From contig PUND01000076.1 in NCBI GenBank assembly GCA_003551645.1, forward strand, positions 1 to 36,802: a stretch of 36,802 bases of DNA. The letters are read 5' to 3'. Made by a program: the position numbers and the translations under genes. The notes beneath the pieces were generated by a model that was not told where the DNA came from, did not search any database, and worked only from the letters and a program-made list of their open reading frames with translations. This DNA comes from Phycisphaerae bacterium (GTDB lineage Bacteria; Planctomycetota; Phycisphaerae; SM23-33). Below are positions 26,673-32,827 of the stretch, piece by piece (the first letter of the stretch is position 1; each line of letters opens with the position of its first letter).

Positions 26673-27490
26673 TATTTCTCCTCCGCACCGATGTGCGCGG
26701 CACCAACCGTCGCGGAAGCCGGGTTGGCGTCCGCCCGCGTCCGAGAGGCCTGTCGCCTGCGGCGACGCCATCGCGGGTCGCCTTCCATCCGACGCATGTC
26801 GTCCAGCCATTCGCGACGGGTCATCTTCAGGTCCTGTCTGTGCTGTCTTCGCTGCCAGAGGTAGTCCAACGCGGCCAGTGCCAGCAGCACGGCGGAAAGC
26901 CGAAACGCCAGTCGGAAGGTCAACTCACCGGCGGCAGCGACGATTGCCCCGCCGTCGCCCGCGGCGGCCCGGAGCATCTCCGGCCAGGCCCCCGCGACCG
27001 TAACCCAGGAAATCCCGGCGACCGCGGCAATTTTGCCCAGGGCAAGTCCGCCCCGCACCATCGACCTAGCGCCAAACAGCCGCCGCAGGCCCTCGCCCGC
27101 CGAGAGCCGCTCCCACCGCGGGCCGATGCGCGAAGTCGCCGACACCAGGCCCACTTGGACCAGATTGGCCAGAACCGCCGCCACCAGGACCGCGGCACAG
27201 AGACCCGCCAGCGGGACCAGCACGCCGACGAGGGCGCCGGTTGCCGCATGTAAAGATTCGGCCGGGTCGGTCGAGGTCGAGCCGCCGAAATCAACGCACG
27301 CGGCGGTCAGGTCCCGCATCGCCTCCAGCATCGGCCTGCCAACCGCGGCCAGCCCAACCAGTCCGGCAAGTGTCGCCACGGCCGAGCAAACGTCGCCGCT
27401 GCGCGGCACGCGCCCTTCGCGACGCGCCTCTTCCAGCCGAAGGGGCGTCGGCATGTAGTTTCGCTCGCCGTGTTCGTCTCTGGGAGGCAT
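26672..27490 (-). CDS. flhB: FlhB, export switch protein lacking its C-terminal auto-cleavage domain
   Basis: FlhB normally has a four-helix membrane part and a cytoplasmic domain that cleaves itself at NPTH to change export from hook to filament proteins. Here the N-terminal signature PTPLRLEEARREGRVPRS (14-31), the membrane part (about 37-215) and the linker start KMTRREWLDDMRRMEGDP are all present. After that comes an Arg-rich tail and the protein ends at residue 272. No NPTH motif or FlhB_C domain follows in any frame before flhA, whose start overlaps the stop (TAATG). Usual length is about 350-385. This is an apparent genuine domain loss, or a deletion. The start ATG follows directly after the fliR stop. 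Confidence 0.9.
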   Translation of the reverse strand: MPPRDEHGERNYMPTPLRLEEARREGRVPRSGDVCSAVATLAGLVGLAAVGRPMLEAMRDLTAACVDFGGSTSTDPAESLHAATGALVGVLVPLAGLCAAVLVAAVLANLVQVGLVSATSRIGPRWERLSAGEGLRRLFGARSMVRGGLALGKIAAVAGISWVTVAGAWPEMLRAAAGDGGAIVAAAGELTFRLAFRLSAVLLALAALDYLWQRRQHRQDLKMTRREWLDDMRRMEGDPRWRRRRRQASRTRADANPASATVGAAHIGAEEK

Positions 27491-28327
27491 CTATGCTCCG
27501 GTCAGTGCGGCGATCTCACGCACGACAAAACTCACCATCTGTTCCATCACCGGCGACAACACGGCCACCGCGGCCGCCAGCGCGACCAGTCCAAGCATTA
27601 CGCGAACCGGCATGCCCACAGACAGGATGTGGCACTGCGGTACGGTTCGCTGGAGGATTCCCATAGCCACCGTCGCAAGCAGCATCGCTATGAGTACCGG
27701 CGCGGCCACCTTCAGCGCCAGGGCGAACCCCGCCGTGAGCACCGTCGCCAGAAAGCCGGCAAGCTGGCGTCCTACGGCAAAATCGCCGGGCGGGACCGTC
27801 TCGAATGTCTGCAGCAACGACGAGATGACCAGTCGATGCCCGCCGAAGCCCAGGAAGATCACCACCGCCAGCATCAGGTACAGCCGCCGCACCGGATCGG
27901 CGCCATCGCTGAAGGGGTCGAACGCCGCGGCCAGCGATACGCCCATCTGCTGGCCGACGTGAGCCGCGGCCAGCTCGACGCCTACGAAGACCATCCGCGC
28001 CGCAAGGCCGATAGTGACGCCCAGCAGAAGCTCCGCGGCCACCAAAGGCAGTATGGTCGCCGGCTCCAGGCCGACAGGCCCGGACAGCCGACCGGCAATC
28101 GCCAGGGCAACGACCAGTGCTATCAGAACGCGCAGACGCACAGGCACCTCGCTGTGGCCCAGTACCGGAGCCACCAGCAACATGCCCAGGATCCTCGCGG
28201 CCGAAAGCCACAGGGCCGGGAAAAACTCCGCTATCTGCTCGTTCGCACTCAACGATTTGTCTCGTAATCCGTAATCCGAAATCCGAAATCCGCAATTGAC
28301 TCGCGATTCGCAATTCCTCAAGGCCAT
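27491..28327 (-). CDS. fliR: FliR, flagellar export gate membrane protein
   Basis: FliR joins FliP and FliQ in the helical core of the export gate. From NEQIAEFFPALWLSAARILG onward the protein matches the family: a first helix, VAPVLGHSEVPVRLRVLIALVVALAIA, VAAELLLGVTIGLAARMVF, GQQMGVSLAAAFDPFSD and the C-terminal MPVRVMLGLVALAAAVAVL. The ATG at 28327 overlaps the fliQ stop and gives 278 residues, but its first 25 residues (ALRNCESRVNCG and following) are encoded by a heptamer repeat tract and have no homologue. A TTG at 28252 would give 254 residues, close to the usual 255-265. The true start is therefore open. Confidence 0.9.
   Translation of the reverse strand: MALRNCESRVNCGFRISDYGLRDKSLSANEQIAEFFPALWLSAARILGMLLVAPVLGHSEVPVRLRVLIALVVALAIAGRLSGPVGLEPATILPLVAAELLLGVTIGLAARMVFVGVELAAAHVGQQMGVSLAAAFDPFSDGADPVRRLYLMLAVVIFLGFGGHRLVISSLLQTFETVPPGDFAVGRQLAGFLATVLTAGFALALKVAAPVLIAMLLATVAMGILQRTVPQCHILSVGMPVRVMLGLVALAAAVAVLSPVMEQMVSFVVREIAALTGA
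28264..28316. repeat. Heptamer repeat tract in the fliQ-fliR junction
   Basis: Reading the + strand, units of seven bases follow one another: GTAATCC, GTAATCC, GAAATCC, GAAATCC, GCAATTG, four odd bases ACTC, then GCGATTC and GCAATTC. The consensus is G(T/A/C)AAT(C/T)C. The tract starts just after the fliQ stop and lies within the open reading frame leading into fliR. A shorter tract of the same kind, with GCGATTC, is at 36588-36605. Confidence 0.75.
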
Positions 28328-28575
28328 GCCGAGAACATCTCCCGGCCGAACTCCACCAGCCGGGCCAGCATCCACGGCCCAAGCAGAACAAGCGCCACCA
28401 TCATGGCGATAATCTTCGGAATAAAGCTCAGCGTCTGGTCCTGAACCTGCGTTACCGCCTGAAGCACACTGACTATCAGCGCCACAATGAGGCCAGTCGC
28501 CAGTACCGGCGCCGCGACAACCAGCACAAGCATCAATGCCCGTCGCACCAGGTCGATATGTTCGGCGTTCGGCAT
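28318..28575 (-). CDS. fliQ: FliQ, flagellar export gate membrane protein
   Basis: The 85-residue length and two-helix plan are those of FliQ. The first helix, about 14-40, contains MLVLVVAAPVLATGLIVALI, followed by the conserved turn SVLQAVTQVQDQTLSFIPKI. The second helix, about 52-72, ends in MLARLVEFGREMF. FliQ packs on the outside of the FliP-FliR core. It begins six bases after the fliP stop, and its last codons overlap the proposed fliR ATG. Confidence 0.95.
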   Translation of the reverse strand: MPNAEHIDLVRRALMLVLVVAAPVLATGLIVALIVSVLQAVTQVQDQTLSFIPKIIAMMVALVLLGPWMLARLVEFGREMFSAWP

Positions 28576-28581
28576 CTCGGC

Positions 28582-29358
28582 TCACCCGAAGCTTCTTACA
28601 AGTCCGCCGACGACCAGATCCCATCCGTCGGCCATTACAAAAAGCAGCAGTTTCAAAGGCAGCGACACCAGCACAGGCGGCAGCATGAGCATGCCCATCG
28701 AGACAAGCACCGACGCGACCAGCAGGTCGATAACCACGAAAGGCAGGAAGATGCGGAAGCCGATGTTGAACGCGACCTTCAATTCGCTGACCACGAACGC
28801 CGGCAAAAGCGCGGTGGTCGGCACATCGCCCCAGGTCAGGTCATCCCTGGCTGCAAGCTCCTCGTCAAGAAACAGATACACATCTTCGACATTGCCGGCC
28901 GACTCCAACTGACGAATCATGAATTCGCGCACACTGCCGGCCGCGGCCGGGATCATCTCGTCGCGGTCGATGTCCCCGGCCAGGTACGGGCCGACCGCAT
29001 CGTCGTGCACTTCCTGTATCACCGGCGCCATCACCACCACCGTCAGCAGCAGCGCCAGTGCGAACATCACCTGATTAGGCGGAAGCTGCGGCGTCGCCAG
29101 CGCCTGGCGGAGCAGCCCCAACACCACCACGATCCGCGTGAAGCTGGTCGCCAGCAGCACCACCGAAAGCGCCACGCCCACCGCCGTCACCAGCAGCGCC
29201 CATCTGACAGGCCCGGCCTCGGTGTCCACCGACTCCATCACGCTCACAAGCGCATCGGAGTCCCCGGTCCGGGATTGCGAGTCCAAACCGGCGGTCTCGC
29301 CCGCGGCCGTAGCCGCAGTAGCAAGCAACACCATCACCAGTAAGGCCCGAGCCGTCAC
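28582..29358 (-). CDS. fliP: FliP, flagellar export gate core protein
   Basis: The protein has 258 residues. An N-terminal signal peptide (about 1-19) is usual for FliP. The core helices carry LLATSFTRIVVVLGLLRQAL and PPNQVMFALALLLTVVVM, the family signatures. A periplasmic helical section with YLFLDEEL, then ELKVAFNIGFRIFLPFVVIDLLVASVLVSMGM split over the last two helices, completes the protein. FliP forms a pentamer at the centre of the gate. The GTG start overlaps the fliO stop (GTGA) and has GGAGGAT upstream. Confidence 0.96.
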   Translation of the reverse strand: MTARALLVMVLLATAATAAGETAGLDSQSRTGDSDALVSVMESVDTEAGPVRWALLVTAVGVALSVVLLATSFTRIVVVLGLLRQALATPQLPPNQVMFALALLLTVVVMAPVIQEVHDDAVGPYLAGDIDRDEMIPAAAGSVREFMIRQLESAGNVEDVYLFLDEELAARDDLTWGDVPTTALLPAFVVSELKVAFNIGFRIFLPFVVIDLLVASVLVSMGMLMLPPVLVSLPLKLLLFVMADGWDLVVGGLVRSFG

Positions 29359-29927
29359 CGCTTATCCTCCTCCGATGCGTCGTCGTCGGTTTCATCCGTG
29401 CGCCGGCGCCCGTCATGCTTCTCACCGTCACCGGATACGCCAAGCTGCTCCAGCAGTCGGTCCCGCTCCGGCGGATCGGTCACCTCGGTCAGTGTCGAAA
29501 GCTGCTGCGGACCCGCGCCCACAAGCACCAGCCGCTCGCCCAGCCGCACCAGATACAACCGGTGCCTGCCGGAAAGCCCGGTCTGGGCGACAACCTGCAT
29601 CGGCCCGGCTTGGCCGCCAAGTAACCGCCTGCCTGGCCCGGCCCGCCCTGCCGCTCCCCGGAAGAGCCAGTGCGCCAGAAGCACCAGCGCCACCACTACC
29701 GCCAGGGCGAGCACCGTCTTTATCCACGGCCATAGCTCGCCGTCGTTTGCATCCTTTCGCGGCGGCAGCGGTCTTTCATCCGAAGGGCTGACCTGCCTTT
29801 CGCCCGTACGCTCGATCTCATCAGGCCGTGAATCTTCAGTATCAAGCTGCGACTCCGCGGCGCCCGCTCCGACCGGAATCGCCAGAATCGCCAGAATCGC
29901 AACGGATTGTGCAAAGCTCCTGGTCAT
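29355..29927 (-). CDS. fliO: FliO, FliP-assembly membrane protein
   Basis: The protein has 190 residues. A signal-like N-terminal hydrophobic stretch (6-22) precedes an acidic periplasmic region, one membrane helix (about 66-90, VLALAVVVALVLLAHWLF) and a cytoplasmic domain. The latter contains MQVVAQTGLSGRHRLYLVRLG and LVLVGAGPQQLSTL, the beta-rich FliO core. The tail is acidic and basic in turn. FliO stabilises FliP during gate assembly. Sequence is poorly conserved in the family, but position between fliN and fliP agrees. Its ATG overlaps the fliN stop by four bases. Confidence 0.85.
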   Translation of the reverse strand: MTRSFAQSVAILAILAIPVGAGAAESQLDTEDSRPDEIERTGERQVSPSDERPLPPRKDANDGELWPWIKTVLALAVVVALVLLAHWLFRGAAGRAGPGRRLLGGQAGPMQVVAQTGLSGRHRLYLVRLGERLVLVGAGPQQLSTLTEVTDPPERDRLLEQLGVSGDGEKHDGRRRTDETDDDASEEDKR

Positions 29928-30193
29928 AGCCCTTCCACGGCTGTCGCCGCAGGCGCATCCTCAAGTCCGAAAACGTCCCGTATGAGAACGCCGAGTTTTC
30001 CGTCGATGACCACCGGCCGGCCGCGGGCACGCAGTCGCCCGTCCGCATAGACGTCCACATCGGCGTCGGCCGGCACGTCCAGCTCCACCACAGAATCCGT
30101 CGTCAGCCGACCGGCCGCCTCTGCCGGCAACCACTGCCGACCGAATTCCAGACGCACGCCAGTCTGAAGGTTGTCGGACTTATTCTCGGTCAC
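29924..30193 (-). CDS. fliN: FliN-like SpoA-domain switch or C-ring protein
   Basis: Only 89 residues long, about the size of one SpoA (FliN/FliM C-terminal) domain. The core runs from VRLEFGRQWLPAEAAGRL through DSVVELDVPADADVDVYADG to GRPVVIDGKLGVLIRDV, matching the strand order of FliN. The usual N-terminal extension is missing or reduced to about 12 residues. FliN builds the lower C-ring and binds FliH. No fliM or fliY gene is in this operon. GTG start overlaps the fliJ stop as GTGA. It could also be called a FliM/FliN-type SpoA protein. Confidence 0.82.
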   Translation of the reverse strand: MTENKSDNLQTGVRLEFGRQWLPAEAAGRLTTDSVVELDVPADADVDVYADGRLRARGRPVVIDGKLGVLIRDVFGLEDAPAATAVEGL

Positions 30194-30666
30194 GGCGTCT
30201 CCTCGATATCGGATTCTTCGCCGATCTGCCCGATTGCCAGCCGGGTGGCGTAGGCCTCCTCACGCCCGCGAGCCAGTCGCCGGTCAAGAGACGCTGCTCT
30301 GCCGGCTGCGTGGCGGTCACGGAGCAGTTCCGCGGCCCGTCGTTGACTCATCGCCTCCCGCAGGCGACCGCGGCAGCGTTCGACGAGTCGCTCGGCCTCG
30401 GCCAGGTGGACGGCGGTGGTCTCGGCCGCCGCCGCCAGACGAGCCGTCTGTCGGCGATACTCGTCTGTCCGCACCCGCCCACCGGATATAAGCCGGTTCC
30501 TCGCCTCGAGGTCGGCCTGCCGTTGAGCATCACGTAGCGAATCAAGGCGCTCCCTCAGGCGCTGGACTTCCTCGCCGGCGGCTACGAACTCGCACCTGGC
30601 GACCTCTTCGATGCGCCGTCTGCTCCTTAGCAGCGTCTCGGCTCGTTGTGCCCGTCTATTCCGCAT
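30190..30666 (-). CDS. fliJ: FliJ, flagellar export coiled-coil protein
   Basis: The 158 residues are almost entirely charged coiled coil, with very high Arg, Glu and Ala content and no helix-breaking stretches. The start MRNRRAQRAETLLRSRRRIEE and the central KRL-like LRERLDSLRDAQRQADLEARN fit FliJ, which inserts into the FliI ATPase hexamer and links it to FlhA. FliJ is recognised more by position, after fliI, and by its length than by sequence. The ATG at 30666 lies inside the last codons of fliI, an 11-base overlap, and fits the family start. An upstream in-frame start at 30720 is deeper within fliI and less likely. Confidence 0.82.
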   Translation of the reverse strand: MRNRRAQRAETLLRSRRRIEEVARCEFVAAGEEVQRLRERLDSLRDAQRQADLEARNRLISGGRVRTDEYRRQTARLAAAAETTAVHLAEAERLVERCRGRLREAMSQRRAAELLRDRHAAGRAASLDRRLARGREEAYATRLAIGQIGEESDIEETP

Positions 30667-32035
30667 GTTCGGCCTCCCCGGCCGCCGACTGCCCTTCGGC
30701 TGTGACGACCGATTCACCATTTACCCGTCCGATCCGGTCTTGCAGATCCAATAGCCGCCGCCTCGTATCCTCGAAGCGGGCCGACTCGTCGATGCCCTGG
30801 GTAAGGAACCCGCATATCGGTTCGATTGCGTTTATCGCGAGGTCGTATTGGGGATTGGAGCCGCGTTTGTAGGCCCCGACGTTGACCAGCTCTTCGACCT
30901 CGGCGTAAAGCGATATGAGGCGCCGGACTTCACGGGCCGCCTCGGCGTGTGCCTCGTCGGCCAGATCGAGCATTATCCGGCTGATGCTGTCCAGACAGTC
31001 GATGGCCGGATAATGCCCCCGGCCGGCCAGCGAGCGGGAAAGCGATACGTGCCCGTCGGTAACGGAGCGGACCGCGTCGCTGATCGGTTCGGACATGTCG
31101 TCGCCCTCTGCCAGCACGGTGTAGAAGCCGGTCACGGAACCGTGCTCGGTCCGTCCACTTCGTTCGAGAAGCTCCGGCAGGAGGTTGAACACGCTCGGCG
31201 GGTATCCCCTGGTGGCGGGCGGCTCACCGGCGGCTAGTCCTATCTGCCGCTGGGCGGCCGCGAAGCGGGTCAGCGAGTCCATCAGCAGCAACACGTCGCA
31301 ACCGCGGTCGCGGAAGTACTCGGCGACACTGGTGGCTACCGCGGCCGCCTGGACGCGCAGCAGCGGCGGCTCGTCGCTCGTGGAGGCGACCACGACCGAC
31401 CGCTTCAGCCCCTCGTCGCCGAGGTCTTTCTCGATGAAGTCGCGGACCTCGCGCCCGCGCTCGCCGATAAGCGCTATGACCGTCACATCCGCGTCGGTGT
31501 TGCGGGCAAGCATGCCCATCAGCACACTCTTTCCCACGCCGCTGCCTGAGAAGATTCCCATCCGCTGCCCGCGTCCGACGGTAAGCATTGCGTCAATCGC
31601 CCTGACACCGGTCCGCAACGGCTCGTTGATGCGCCTCCTGTGCATAGGCGCTATCGGCTCCGGCCAGACACTCGCGCGGTCTTCCACCGGCAGCCGTCCC
31701 CTCCCGTCGATGGGCCTGCACAGGCCGTCCACCACGCGCCCGCGCAACCCCGGGCCTACCGGCACGGTCTGCACGGCGGCGTCCATTTCCACGCGGTCGC
31801 CGCGGCAGATGCCGGCGGTCGAACCCAGCGGCATCAGAAGCGTGTGCTGCCCGGCGAAGCCAACCACACGCGCATTTACACGGGCCTGGCCGCGAACTAT
31901 CCGACAGCCCGCCCCCACCGGAACGGGAAAGTCCTCCGCGCTGACGGTAAGCCCACGCACCCCGACCACGCGCCCTGTCACGCCGACCGGGTCGGTGCGG
32001 TTAAGTATCGCCCTGTATGGCTCAAGCAGACTCAT
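30656..32035 (-). CDS. fliI: FliI, flagellar export ATPase
   Basis: FliI hydrolyses ATP to help drive flagellar protein export. The 459 residues are typical. The N-terminal beta-barrel domain (1-95) precedes the Walker A motif SGSGVGKS (163-170) and Walker B VLLLMDSLTRFA. The strongly conserved block ATRGYPPSVFNLLPELLERSG and the catalytic-region GERGREVRDFI are also visible, as is GRGHYPAIDCLDSISR. The ATG at 32035 has GGGAG upstream and overlaps the fliH end by 14 bases; a start 36 codons earlier would lie in fliH and is rejected. Confidence 0.96.
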   Translation of the reverse strand: MSLLEPYRAILNRTDPVGVTGRVVGVRGLTVSAEDFPVPVGAGCRIVRGQARVNARVVGFAGQHTLLMPLGSTAGICRGDRVEMDAAVQTVPVGPGLRGRVVDGLCRPIDGRGRLPVEDRASVWPEPIAPMHRRRINEPLRTGVRAIDAMLTVGRGQRMGIFSGSGVGKSVLMGMLARNTDADVTVIALIGERGREVRDFIEKDLGDEGLKRSVVVASTSDEPPLLRVQAAAVATSVAEYFRDRGCDVLLLMDSLTRFAAAQRQIGLAAGEPPATRGYPPSVFNLLPELLERSGRTEHGSVTGFYTVLAEGDDMSEPISDAVRSVTDGHVSLSRSLAGRGHYPAIDCLDSISRIMLDLADEAHAEAAREVRRLISLYAEVEELVNVGAYKRGSNPQYDLAINAIEPICGFLTQGIDESARFEDTRRRLLDLQDRIGRVNGESVVTAEGQSAAGEAEHAE

Positions 32036-32816
32036 GTTGCTCCCGCGCATCGGCCGAGACGGCCGCCAGGTACTGCCCGTCATCGGGGTCGTCTGATTCG
32101 TCTGTTCGCTCGCCGTCTCCGCCAAGCAGCGCCTCGGCCACACTGTCCAGTTGCTTCTCGATAGAGGCGTCTATCCGCCCGGCCGACGTCAGCACACGCA
32201 CGCCGCCGGGGCTTATGCGCTCGTCGGAGACCAAGTGCACGCCCCCGCGTATGCTCAGCATGTCGGTAAGCTCCGAGCAGTACGTCCGCAACGCCTCCAG
32301 TTGGCGAGGATTCACCTGCACGGTCACATCGCTGCTGCAACCGGCCCGCTCCATCGCCTGGGCAAGGTTCCTTCGGGCCGGCTCGATGTCCGCGACCGCA
32401 ACTCGGCCGACTATTCGCTCGGCCACCGCCAGCGCGAACGAAAGGGCCTCCTCGCGCCCCTGGTGCAGGACGGTCTGGCGGGCCTCGACAAGCTCATCCA
32501 CCACCCTTGAGGCCAGTTCCAGCAGCGACGTGGCATCCGCCGAGAGCTTGTGACGGACCTCGGCGAGGGACTCCTGTCGCCCCTGCTCAAAACCGTCGTT
32601 CCTGCCGCGGGCCAGCCCTTCCCGGTAGCCCTCTTCCGAGGCCTGTCTCTGCACAGACTCGGCCTCGGCTCGCGCCTGCTCGACTATCCGGGCGGCCTCC
32701 TTGCGGGCGTCGAGCACCACCCGACGCGCCTCCGCCGCTATGTCGCGCAGGTTCAGCAACTCCGCCCTGGGATCGGCCGTCCCGGAATCACCACCTTGTT
32801 TGATTACCCTGGCCAT
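32022..32816 (-). CDS. fliH: FliH, negative regulator/stator of the export ATPase
   Basis: The protein has 264 residues. A long N-terminal helix (about 20-90) contains ARKEAARIVEQARAEAE, EGYREGLARGRNDGFEQGR (A/G-xxx-G-like spacing) and so fits the FliH/HrpE stalk. The C-terminal half (about 120-245) shows ALAVAERIVGRVAV and ELTDMLSIRGGVHLVSDERISPGGVRV split over helices and strands. This agrees with the FliH/V-type E-subunit fold. FliH dimers hold FliI and connect it to FliN. The ATG at 32816 has GGAG upstream, and the gene begins 11 bases after the fused fliF-fliG stop. Confidence 0.88.
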   Translation of the reverse strand: MARVIKQGGDSGTADPRAELLNLRDIAAEARRVVLDARKEAARIVEQARAEAESVQRQASEEGYREGLARGRNDGFEQGRQESLAEVRHKLSADATSLLELASRVVDELVEARQTVLHQGREEALSFALAVAERIVGRVAVADIEPARRNLAQAMERAGCSSDVTVQVNPRQLEALRTYCSELTDMLSIRGGVHLVSDERISPGGVRVLTSAGRIDASIEKQLDSVAEALLGGDGERTDESDDPDDGQYLAAVSADAREQHESA

Positions 32817-32827
32817 TCTGCCTCTCC

